64,000 nucleotides of DNA from Actinernus sp. WN-2022 (lineage: Eukaryota > Cnidaria > Anthozoa > Actiniaria > Actinernidae): contig JAOWCC010001368.1 of assembly GCA_030867875.1 (NCBI GenBank), forward strand, positions 1,922,001-1,986,000. Direction: 5' to 3'. The notes under the pieces were generated by a model that saw only the letters and a program-made list of their open reading frames with translations, had not been told where the DNA came from and searched no databases. Position 1 is the stretch's first letter; each line of letters opens with the position of its first letter. The translations under genes were made by a program, and so were the position numbers. Positions 53,865 to 63,560 of this stretch are shown piece after piece.

Positions 53865-55825
53865 AAGAATTGGAAACTTTCTAATGTTAGTCCAATCCCA
53901 AAAGTTGACCTACCTTCCGAATTTCCAGACTTTAGAGGAATTAACATAACCCCGGTTATCGCTCGTTTGTTTGAGAGAACAGTATACACTAGTTTCTGTA
54001 AGAGAATATTCGAGGAACACACTGATGACAAGCAGTTTGCTTATCGCACGGGTGGAAACTGCACAGATGCGCTAATTAGGATACAGCATGAATCACTGAA
54101 GGCTCTAGACGACCCCGACTGTATTGCAGTACGAATGGTCGCAATGGATTTTTCGAAAGCTTTTGATAAAGTTAAACACAATCTTTTAGTAGAAAAACTT
54201 ATATCTTTACCGCTTAACCCTTTTATTATTAACTGGTACATTAGCTTTCTGAAAGAACGAAAACAGAGACTTGCTTTTACGGGAACTTACTATGACTGGA
54301 AAAGTGTGAATATGGGAACAACTCAGGGAAGTGTCAGCGGACCGTTTCTTTTCAGTTTATTTATCAACAATTTAGATATAACCTGTGAAAGATCGACATT
54401 AACTAAATATGCTGACGACTCTACGATCCTTGTCAAAGTTTTTAAGAATTGTAATGATACTACAGCAGAAGCTATAAGTCAATTTAAAGGGATACCCGAG
54501 TGAAAAACACATTGGGGCTCAAAAGAATCTTCAACATGTTCTTTGTTCAGAAAATGTATTAAAATTTGATCAAAGGTTTTTAGTATTAAGAACGAGCACC
54601 TCAAAGTTGGCCCCACGAAGACATGGGCGCCGCCATCTTTGTTTGCATTTACGGAAGTGACGTCACTTCGTCCCACCAGCGTTCTACTCTCTCACTTAGT
54701 AGGTGTTTTAAGGATGATAAACGCCTTAACTGTACCTCACATACATTGTAGTTCTTATACTTATTCAGAAGTCACTCGAGTCTTTTAAGCCATGTTGTTT
54801 TGCTGTTATTAAATGGCAGTTACGAGACCTTGTTGTTCGTCTGATAATTTCTCGCCTTACCAATGCTTTTCTTCCTCCTCCCAGTCTTCTGAACTTTTCT
54901 CATAATGTCGTCTTCATCATAATTCCGGTTTCTGTAAGAATTCCTCTGCAATCTCGATGAAAATATATCCACTTTAATTCCGAGCGTATGAAAATCATAC
55001 AAAGACAAGTAGCCGCGATACGCTGGTGGGACGAAGTGACGTCACTTCCGTAAATGCAAACGAAGATGGCGGCGCCCATGTCTTCGCGGGGCCAACTTTG
55101 AGGTGCTCGTTCTTAATACTAAAAACGTTTGATCAAATTTTAATACATTTTCTGAACAAAGAACATGTTGAAGATTCTTTTGAGCCCCAATGTGTTTTTC
55201 ACTCGGGTATCCCTTTAAACATTGGTCTCATGTTAATGAAATGTCTTTTAACACGTCAAAGTGCAAGGAACTTATTTTTATGAAGAAATCCTCGACGAAC
55301 ACTTATCCGTGCGTTGACAATATTCCTCAATGTTCAACTCTTAAAATGTTAGGAGTTACATTTCAATCGAACTGTAGATTTTATGACCATGTGCGTACTA
55401 AACTTAATGAAGCCAATAAGTGTTTATATATTTTAAGATGTCTAAGGCAAGAAGGTTACAGTCAGAAAGAAATCGATCATCTTTTTACATCTATAGTACT
55501 CCCTAAAGTTAACTATGGTTTGCCAGTATATGCCGCTTCTCCGCCTGAACTAAATACTATCCAAGCTTTTTTAACTCGTTGTCATAAACGTAGATACATA
55601 TCCTCTCATGTAAATATAACTTCCCTTTTGGAAACCACTGATCGCTCTATATGTAAAAAGATCAGGAAAATTAATTCTCATCCACTTAGTGAATTGTTGC
55701 TTCGCATCAAGGACTCAACTTTAAAACTACGGAGACAAGAAAGCTTATGGCCAAGGGTAAATACGGAACGTTTTAAAAATAGTTTTATAAATAGGTGTGT
55801 TTTTAAATATAACTTAGCTTTTTAA
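53865..55825 (+). pseudogene. LINE RT open except for one MITE insertion
   Basis: Upstream part: FRGINITPVIARLFERTVY, CTDALIRIQHESL, MDFSKAFDKVKH (motif A), MGTTQGSVSGPFLFSLFINN (motif B, with T for P in PQG) and the catalytic TKYADDSTILV. At SQF the frame enters the MITE. After the MITE it resumes in the same frame with HWSHVNEMSFNTSKCKEL, then MLGVTF (thumb), LRCLRQEGYSQ, FTSIVLPKVNYGLPVYA and the C-terminal RQESLWPRVNTERFKNSF. The host frame crosses the restored TTAA without shift. No other lesion is visible, so the MITE hit a LINE copy that was otherwise young. It lacks a 5' half and is not autonomous. Confidence 0.88.
54488..55214. mobile_element. TTAA MITE family C, 727 bp
   Basis: Ends AGGGATACCCGAGTG and CACTCGGGTATCCCT with TTAA at 54484-54487 and 55215-55218. 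The arms are very long and almost identical (about 205 bases, including AACACATTGGGGCTCAAAAG and GAAGTGACGTCACTTC). They produce near-duplicate short frames at 54479-54676 (minus) and 55026-55283 (plus), which are not genes. Confidence 0.93.
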
Positions 55826-55980
55826 ATATTGTATTATTAAATAATTCTTAGATTTGTATGTAGATTTAGTACTTTTTTATCTGATTGTCAATTTATGATA
55901 ACATTGTAACTATTGGTATGCAATTTATCATTAGTAATAAAGACATATTATTATTATTATATTATTATTATTATCTAGAT

Positions 55981-57578
55981 ACAATGTTAGAGGTGATGCG
56001 CTTTATTTTGTCTTTATTTTACGTCAGTGATTACTCTAAGTCGGTTCGGTTGAATTGACACAGTTTGTTTCGAAGTACGAGTGGGCTGTAATATAAAAGT
56101 CAAGAAACAAAGTATTTTTCTGGATTTAGCTTCCTTACTTCCTTTGAGTTGCTGCAGCTTTCATAAAAGAATGCATAGTCAACACAAACTTCATCTGTGT
56201 TACAATTTCGTCCCGGTTTAATGTCGTCCATACAATGTTTTCGAAAGATGTTTCAAAGTCCGATTTTGTTAGTAGTACGCATGCGCACATAAAGAGAGAG
56301 ACTGGGTTCGACGATTAGTCACTTGGAGAATAATAATATCTACCAGGCGTTCCTCGTGATTCTGGTTAAGCCCGACCGGACAAGGTTGGTAAGTGGATGG
56401 GTGACCGTGAAGGTAAGTGGTACAGTACAGTAAGATGTGTCAGGGGGGACAAGGAGAAAATTGAGAGGCAGTGGGAAGGAAGTTAAGAGGGGAGGGGTGG
56501 GTCGTCAAAAAGTATTTTGTAGGGGAGGGGTGGGTGATTTTTTTCTCTTTTCAAATTTCCCCCCCCCCCCAAAAAAAAATTTTTTTAAAAAATAAACGCC
56601 TTTTTACTCGGGCCAGGCCTTCGGCTGGCTCGAGTCAGAAATCGCAATTTTTTTTCCTTTATTCTTTATTTTTCATTTTTTGTGTCGAGATTTTGCGCCG
56701 TCAACCAATCAGATTGCGCCTTCTTTGGAAGTTATTTTTGCCACCGTACCAATCAGATTCCACTGTGCTGGTCACGTGGACAGTGGACAACATTTCCATG
56801 TTTTTCAAGATGGCGGCGAGTGGGAGTTTTGACTTAGCAAAACCTTTAATATCAGCTGTTTTTTGTGTAAACCGAATATTGTTGCCTTTTCTAAAGCTGA
56901 GAGGTGTTTCACGGGCTTTGGATGGGAATTTAGCACATATTATGCGACATGCTTTAAGATACACTCGTGAGACGTGACACAGACAATCCGCTCTGCGATC
57001 AACACTGACTCTATATAAAGACAACAGCTTGTAAATGTAAGTAGCCGCTAATCTGAACATGATAACCTTTATACCAATTGACTGTCGTTGTGTTGTTATT
57101 TATTGTTATTAACCTCTCGAAAGTGTAGTAGAAATGACCCGATTTCTCAGTTCTCTGACTGACAGAGGTCTTTTAAAAGAATTACAGTCGTTTCGCCCCC
57201 CATGCACATGTATTTAAATGTTTATAAATTCGGGAACGAAAATCCAGCATGCAGTGAGTGAGTATAAACTGAGTAAGTAATCCGAAATGAAGATTTTTTC
57301 AAACGAACGATAAATGACTCTGATGTGGAAATCGCATATTTATCTGTAGCGTGTTATTGACACTGGTTTTATTTTGTTCTATTTCCCGGGTCTATTTACA
57401 TCTGGCCGTACCTCTTTGTATTTGATTATTATCTCTTGGTTTAGGCATTCTACAGTGTATTTAATGTGTTTTTTTAGAACTGACATAATAATAATATGTA
57501 TAGAGTAGCGTATTTATCATTATTGCAAGTTTATAACATAACATATAACTAAATTTGGTCCAGAACTGAGAGTGTACT
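55981..57578. other. Non-coding; 5S-like fragment and homopolymer runs
   Basis: Apart from the 5S-like relic there is a G-rich duplicated GGGGAGGGGTGGGT block (56490-56535) and C/A/T homopolymer runs at 56560-56595. A plus-strand frame at 56471-56977 crosses these runs and is not convincing. No host gene recognised. Confidence 0.5.
56346..56412 (+). pseudogene. 5S rRNA-derived fragment
   Basis: GGTTAAGCCCGACCGGACAA then GGTTGGTAAGTGGATGGGTGACC resembles the internal promoter half of 5S rRNA (AAGC...GGTCGGGC, GGTTAGTACTTGGATGGGTGACC). It is too short and diverged for a working gene. 5S-derived SINEs are known in animals, so it may be a SINE remnant. Confidence 0.45.
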
Positions 57579-57589
57579 CAGGGCTTCTG

Positions 57590-57790
57590 ACAGGGTGCGG
57601 GGAAAAAAGTCAAATTGTGCGGGATTTTGGGGGCATATTGTGCGGGGAAAAACGCCGATTGTGCGGGAATTGTGCGGGATTTTTTTCGGTAAAAAACGCC
57701 GATTGTGCGGGATTTTTTCGCGCGGGATCATTGGGGGCATATTGCGCGGTAAAAAACGCCGATTTTGCGGGATTTTTTCGGCGTGATTTC
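57590..57790 (+). repeat. Subterminal GTGCGGG repeats, left end
   Basis: Eight or nine copies of ATTGTGCGGGA or close variants, interspersed with AAAACGCCGATT. A cluster in the same orientation is near the right end (61788-61862). Subterminal repeats bind transposase in hAT elements such as Ac. Confidence 0.85.
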
Positions 57791-58278
57791 CGTAATTTAA
57801 AGGAAGTAACATGTTTAAGCACTGTGTCTGTTGGTGATCCGGGGTACTTTGCACGCTACTGTAAATGTAACCATGTGACGGTGGAAGGAGAGTGAGTGGG
57901 ATTAGTGCGTCCATTTGTCGCGGACAAAACACGATCCTTGATGGAGGCATATTAACAAAATACACATATGCGATTGCTCAAAATAATAGATGCAATGTAT
58001 CTTTCCATTTCCGTTTTATTGTCTCGTAATGTCACAAACAGACGTAGGAACTTTTACAGCCTCTACAGAAAAAGAGGCGTCAATGTCAACAATGAGCAAA
58101 TAAACAGCAGTTGCAAAATTCTGGGGGAGAGTTTTCTGAATGATTGATTGATAATAATTACTTCCCTCAGGAACACCTTGAAAAATATTGAAATTCATCT
58201 CCTACAGTATAATTAGTTCTAGTAGATAGATGAACACATCACTAAGTTTAACGACAAATACCCGAGTAATGTACTATT

Positions 58279-60339
58279 TCAGGATGTCTTCCTGCTTTTT
58301 CTCAGATGCTTGTAAACATTCTCCACTTCTTCATGCTTAGGAAAGGAGAAGGGTCCGACGCCGACGATGGCAACCGGTCCATAGAATACGCAGAGCTGAT
58401 AGCAAGTGTCAATGTCATCACGTGTTGGCCAGTCATACACTCGTGCTCCTACAGAATGGAGGAACTTGAACTTGATTCGGGCTTCGTCTCCGTGCTCTAG
58501 TGCTCTTCCAAAGTAGATCGATCGCTTGCCTGTATACTCTACGGCATAGTACTCCCCGATTACAATTTCAGGAGCGTCGATACGGCGGATTTCGTGATCA
58601 TGCAGTTCGAGGATCATGTGTTTTCTGAAGCTACAAATGCTCTCGATAGACACAGATGCAGTTTCCAGCAGCAAACACCTCGCATACATACATACGAATA
58701 CTCCACAGTCAAATGCATTCTCCTGCTGTGAAAGGTCATCAGGTGAATTACAGGAGAAGTGCCACTCTTTCATGTCAAGATCACTATCCAGTTCCTTTAA
58801 CATGCCCCACAGTTTTGTGATCGCACTTTGGACAGTTGGCTTAACAAAATCACCGGCCCTGCTGTCCAAAGCAACGACTTTCTTTTCTACAGGTAGAACC
58901 ACAAGGAGAAACCAATGCTTGGAGCTGCTAGGGTTGCATAGAATCAAAACGACATCTTGCTCAAGAATCGCAGCTTTGCCCTTCAAGACATCTTTAGTCG
59001 CCCTCTTCCCAATTCCAGTCTCAAACTTCTCCCACTCGATGACTTCAGCTTTAGTTTCTGTCGATGTTTCCTTCAGGAGATTTAAATACTCGTGTATCAC
59101 AAAGTTGTTTAGGTAGTTTTCTTCATCGATGGGCTTGCCGCCAAGAAGCGCCTCAAGGTCTTGCTTGTCTATCATGCTGCTGTTGCACTCAACTGTTCCA
59201 TCAATTAAACAACTTAAGATGGGTCCCTTGTGGGCTGGGAAGTTACAGGTGGCTTGATGTTGTCGGATCTTTGGTGCTGTTGTTTCATCGAGCCCAAAGT
59301 GTACATTGGGCTTAGGAGGAGGCTGGGAGACAGCAGGGACATGACAATCTGTTTTATTGTCGGTATGTGGTTTGCTGAAGAAGCTCTTGAGAGATGAGCG
59401 AAAGGTTTTGCCGGCTACCTCTTTGCCCTTTTTGGTTGTTACATCGGCCTTTACCTCAACTTTACGTTTCTTTGCAGGAATGGTTCCTTTCTCTTTCTGT
59501 GCTGCAGGAATGGTTCCTTTCTCTTTCTGTGCTGCGGGAGTGGTTTCTTTCTTATCATTCTCATAGATAGCAGGTCGTTTGGTTGCCTTTTTAGGCTCGC
59601 TAATGATGTTCTCTAAACTTCGTCTCTTTTGATCCTCTACAGCTGACTTAATTCGCAAATTCCAGTTTAGGAAGTGGAATGCCTTGATTGTGTTAGGCGC
59701 CAGTGATCTTCGTTTTTCGTCGAGAATGGCATTATAGGCCGAAAACGATCTCTCGACGTCATAGGATCCGATCGTTGATGTACAATAACATGAGGCAATA
59801 TCATACAATTGTGGAAGGCTAGCGGCCTTTGCCTTCCAAAATTGCTTAATATCAATAGCGTCCCCCGCAGTAACATTCTTGACAGCTTGCGGGCCTAGTG
59901 TGTAGACATAAAGATCCCATTCCTCCTTGGGAACGGAATCCATCCCTGGAATGCTGTCACAGCAACCATAGGAGATATCACAGTCGATCAGGTTCATGGG
60001 ATCTAAAACTCGAACCTGCTCGAGGAAGGAAGATGCTGGCTGGGCTCCATCCACGAAGTACTTTTCCAGTTTCGTGAGAGCAGCTTTGAAGGCGGACTTC
60101 GCGAAAGCAATCATGTCCTTCCTTTCCTCAGTGGAGAACTTAGTCGGGCCACCTTCAAAACAAAATTCAAAGTCTTCTTCTCCGCCTTCAGCATTCACAT
60201 TCAAAAATCGCATAAGACTCTCCATTACTCCGTGAACCTCGGTTACGTGCGGTATCTGCTCTTGGAAAAAGTTCAAGCAACTTAATAAGGTAGGGGCCTT
60301 GACTTTAACCAAGGTAATCTGTGCGTGAAGCCGTCTCAG
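58279..60339 (-). pseudogene. hAT C-terminal dimerisation region fused to Ulp1/SENP (C48) peptidase
   Basis: In frame with 60343-61485 and separated from it by two adjacent stops. Numbering from Met/Leu 60312: hAT C-terminal region with FWKAKAASLPQLYDIA, SYDVERSFSAYNAIL (Glu187 as third catalytic residue) and AFHFLNWN (to about 218). A Lys-rich linker follows with a doubled AAQKEKGTIPA and the NLS-like KKRKVEV (281-287). The Ulp1-type peptidase (about 395-560) has His466 (KHWFLLVV), Asp483 (ALDSRAG), Gln529/530 and Cys536 (FDCGVFVCMY), the full catalytic set. A C-terminal module (about 585-677: YYAVEYTGK, YFGRAL, VYDWPTRDDID, FYGPVAIVG) is unfamiliar, perhaps Tudor/chromo-like. Ulp1 peptidases process or remove SUMO, and they occur in several transposon superfamilies but are not standard in hAT. 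Confidence 0.88.
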
Positions 60340-60342
60340 TCA

Positions 60343-61485
60343 TCAATGTCTCATGAACACTTCGTCAGCGTACATTTCCTCGAGGCGGAGAAGGGAATTA
60401 GAAGCAGATTTCCCAGATCTCTTGCTTTCCTCAGGAATAAAATCTGCGAGGACCATGTAGTACTCTGCGTAATAGATGGCCGAGTCTAACCAGGCGCTCC
60501 AACTCTTGGTGGTTGGGTTTGGCGGCATTTTTGCTTTCTCGCCAGTGCGAGTATGCAAAAAGTTCAGGAAACGGCTCTTCCTACCGCTGGGAATAAAAAA
60601 TAGATTCCTGAAACATTTCATGTATTCCGTTAGCTCACGGAAAGATTTCTTAAAGTCGGAGGCTACGAGATTAACGATATGGCTATTACACGTTATATGG
60701 ACAGCCTGGGTAAACAGATTCGACAGTGTTTCGCGGAATGCTTTCTTCATATATCCAACGTTATCTGAGCTAAAGACACGCACACGATCAAACTCTATGC
60801 CAAATTCGTGAACAGTTCTCACAACTGCCTGGGAAACCGTTTGGTTGTTTGTTTCATTCAAAAAGTGAGTATCCAGTAAATATGCTACACACCGGCCTGT
60901 TGGAGAAAGTTCATCAAAGTCCAACATAACGGCCATGACATCTAGAGCGTATCGGCCCTCATCGTCACTCAGTTCATCGACCATTAAAGCCACATTCTTT
61001 CCCTTGACGAGTTCTTTAAGCTCTGCCCTCTCGATTTCGTATACGTCAAACAAATAACAATCGCGCAGTTGTGAGCACTTAGGAATTGCGCCACCGTTGT
61101 AAACTCTTGTCTGGAAAAACTTTCTCAACTCTACATTGTCAGACTTATGCAGCGGTATATTTGCTGCACAACAAGCCCTAATCCACTCGTGGCAGACTTT
61201 TATTTTCTCTAATTGAGAAACTGATTTGCATTCCAGGGAGGTCTTGAGGGTTTGTTGTTTTGCAGTTGGAAGCTGGGCCTTTTGGATATGAGTTGCTGAT
61301 TCCAGGTGTTTATCTATCTTGCACTTTCGCGTGTGGTCCACAACAACGTTACATGAGGAACAAAACAGGCGGCCATTGTCTGCGTGTAGAACGCCTTTGG
61401 AATATTTTCTTGCCCTGTCGGCTGCTGTAATATTCACAGAAGTGTGATTGTCTTTTCCCGGGTCCTTCGTAACGAACTTATCCAT
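60343..61485 (-). pseudogene. hAT transposase, N-terminal two thirds
   Basis: The likely start is the Met at 61485 (MDKFVTKDPG). An in-frame Met at 61734 exists but the residues before 61485 look untranslated. BED-type zinc finger: C42, C45, H60, H66. RNase H-like core: D170 in LMVDELSDDEGRY, D241 in FSSDNVGYM, and the hAT signature CNSHIVNL (266-273). The frame ends EVFMRH followed by TGA TGA, then continues open with LRRLHAQIT into the rest of the transposase. The two stops look like nonsense lesions in one long protein (about 1,070 residues), but readthrough or a sequencing error cannot be excluded. It would cut and paste the element in the nucleus. Confidence 0.88.
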
Positions 61486-61787
61486 TCGAGAGATATTTTT
61501 AGCGTTCAATAGAAAAGACGTTCGATAAAAAAAGAAAGAGCTAAAATATAGTCCCAGTCCATTGCGAACAAAGAATGGAACGCCTAGTTGATTTGAACCT
61601 GGCCCCAGTCCTTCGCGGAAAAGTATGGAACGTCTAGTTGATTTCATTCGTGAAAACGTCGCTGCATCGTAATTCAACATGTTTATCGATGAAAATCGTA
61701 AATATTTGGCGTTAAAATGATTCAGGTACGTCAAAATAACACAATAATGCCTGTGTTAACAAATATTTTGGTCAAAATCGAAGTAAT

Positions 61788-61862
61788 TGTGCGGGATTAA
61801 GCGGAAACTAAGGAATTGTGCGCGATTGTGCGGGTTTAGTCGGATTGTGCGTTTCCGCACAC
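61788..61862 (+). repeat. Subterminal GTGCGGG repeats, right end
   Basis: AATTGTGCGGGATTAAGCGG, ATTGTGCGCGATTGTGCGGG and GGATTGTGCGTTTCC occur just inside the right TIR. They have the same strand orientation as the left cluster, so they are direct rather than inverted. Confidence 0.82.
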
Positions 61863-61884
61863 GCGCACCCTGTCAGAAGCCCTG

Positions 61885-63132
61885 TTAATACTTACATGCA
61901 AGTGGCACTCTTTCTTTCCCTTCCCCTTCTTGGTACCATTATATATCCATGCAAGCTAGATCTTGTTTCAGTGTTTTCCATCTGAGGTGGTCCTGGCTTA
62001 AGATAACCCTAAGGTTACCTTAAGGACCTACCTTCTCATCATTGTATTTCTTATTATGCCTTATTACTCGTAAACATTTCCATCATCTTATGAGAAAATA
62101 AATGTAATTGTTGTTGTTGTTCCTCAGTTCTTGACGTCAGCATCGTCACTTTCACTCGGTCATGATCAGGAGTACGAGTACTTTTACGAATTATTTGGGA
62201 ATGAAAATTAATCTTGCTGCGACCCCAATGATATAAAAAGAGTGGACATTGCATGTTTCTTTGTGGCCTGCCATTATAAGTTTCAGTCTCCTTCAAGATG
62301 TAGAAAATGAGCACTAGCACAGTCTGTAGTTTATTATGACCTCAATCGAAAATATTGTATTGAGAATTTAGCCTGAATGTCGGCCGTCTCCACTGGTTTG
62401 TTAATAATTGAGAATTACAAATAGATGACTTTATTTCACATGTAGAATGACATTACTAACTATTCACAATGAATAGCAACATTATGTGGAATTTGTTGTT
62501 CTGCACCTGATATAATTACAATGCATCAAATTTGAGTGACTCAATATCGTGCAGACTACTCAAATAACCATTGCACTTCAATCAACAACACCCATACCAA
62601 GTTTTTTTTGTAATTCTAACAACCCTCAAGGAACAATAATATTGAAAAGAAAGTAATATTAAACTACAGAATTGAGGGAAATTGTGGCTGAAATGTACAT
62701 GCACAGCATGTATGTATGTGTGTGTTGTGTGTGTATTATGGCTCTATCATTTCCAACCCCCCCTCCCAGGCACACCCTAACCTAACCTCTCCTCCCCCCC
62801 CCCCGGAATACGTGGGGCATTTGCACATTGACATTTGACAGAGAAGAGCATCAGTAGAGAACCAATTCTCTGGCTACTCTAGCACAAACCATGTTGACAC
62901 AAAATTATGCTAGAACTCCATGCAGTACATGCTATAGATGGCCCGAGTTAAGGCCACTCAGGGCCTCTTGTTTTTTATGAATCCCAAAAAATAAAAATAA
63001 AACTTTTTAGAATCATTGATATTCCAACCTTGAGAAACAACCTAGGTCGTTTTAAAAACAACCTAGGTTGTTTGAGAAACAACCTACAACATATATATTA
63101 ATTATTGCAATTTTTGTATTATTATGGCAGTG
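61885..63132. other. Non-coding; microsatellites and MITE half-arm
   Basis: TAGCCTGAATGTCGGCCGTC, then TCCACTGG at 62369-62399 is a half-arm of the 35595-35700 palindrome family. TGTG microsatellite at 62705-62735 and C-runs at 62757-62805. AACAACCTAGGT repeats with palindromic character at 63025-63085. No gene recognised. Confidence 0.55.
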
Positions 63133-63560
63133 GGAATTTCCTAAACCTGCCTTAACTCACCTTAGCTCACCACATACACTAAATCTTGTAAGGAGTTTTC
63201 CCTAAAAACCATTAACCCACCTTAACTTGCCACATACAAATTTAAGTATATTTCCTTATACTGCCTTAAATCGCCTTAACTCGCCACATACAAATTTAAG
63301 TATCTTTTCTTAAATCGCCTTAACTCGCCTTAACTCGCACAACCTCGCCTTAACTCGCACAACCTCGCCTTAACTCGCACAACCTCGCCTTAACTCGCAC
63401 AACCTCGCCTTAACTCGCACAACCTCGCCTTAACTCGCACAACCTCGCCTTAACTCGCACAACCTCGCCTTAACTCGCACAACCTCGCCTTAACTCGCAC
63501 AACCTCGCCTTAACTCGCACAACCTCGCCTTAACTCGCACAAACTCGCCTTAACTCGCCG
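63133..63560 (+). repeat. 20-bp tandem array CTTAACTCGC/ACAACCTCGC
   Basis: Eleven units of AACCTCGCCTTAACTCGCAC (63341-63560, the last two variant). Before them lie older relatives (CCTTAACTCACCTTAGCTC, CCTTAAATCGCCTTAACTCG) with spacers containing CACATACAAATTTAAGTAT. The more uniform end is probably the recently expanded part. Confidence 0.93.

Larger units (their letters stand above)
53865..55980 (+). mobile_element. LINE, plus strand, 5'-truncated, interrupted by a MITE
   Basis: Starts abruptly at the RT fingers (WKLSNVSPIPK), runs through the whole RT to a stop at 55823-55825, a short 3' UTR and an ATT microsatellite (55945-55975). The endonuclease is missing, as expected for a 5'-truncated insertion. 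A TTAA MITE (54488-55214) splits the RT. Confidence 0.88.
57579..61884 (-). mobile_element. hAT-family DNA transposon carrying a Ulp1-like peptidase, 4.3 kb
   Basis: Terminal inverted repeats CAGGGCTTCTGACAGGG and CCCTGTCAGAAGCCCTG have the CAGGG start typical of hAT. GTGCGGG subterminal motifs lie at both ends. A minus-strand reading frame spans most of the interior: BED finger, hAT transposase, then Ulp1/SENP-type peptidase. Flanking octamers AGTGTACT and TTAATACT agree only in the last four bases, so an intact 8-bp duplication is not shown. Confidence 0.9.

Noticed and set aside
54479..55283. Two almost identical short proteins starting MGRSDVTSVNA
   Set aside because: They come from the two inverted arms of the TTAA MITE at 54488-55214.
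56471..56977. 168-residue plus-strand frame
   Set aside because: It crosses G, C, A and T homopolymer runs and has no recognisable domain. The part after an AAGATGGCGGC start might be an exon but nothing supports it.
57572..57965. Several short frames on both strands at the left end of the hAT element
   Set aside because: They run through the GTGCGGG subterminal repeats, and the peptides simply repeat the DNA motif.
58306..60235. Multiple plus-strand frames across the hAT-Ulp1 region
   Set aside because: Shadows of the long minus-strand frame with the clear catalytic motifs.
60299..60350. A 42-base intron (GT at 60354 region to CAG near 60313) that would remove the double stop
   Set aside because: Far shorter than usual animal introns. 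Removing it would also delete residues that look like continuous transposase sequence.
57571..61892. 8-bp target duplication for the hAT element
   Set aside because: AGTGTACT and TTAATACT agree at only four of eight positions, no better than weak evidence.
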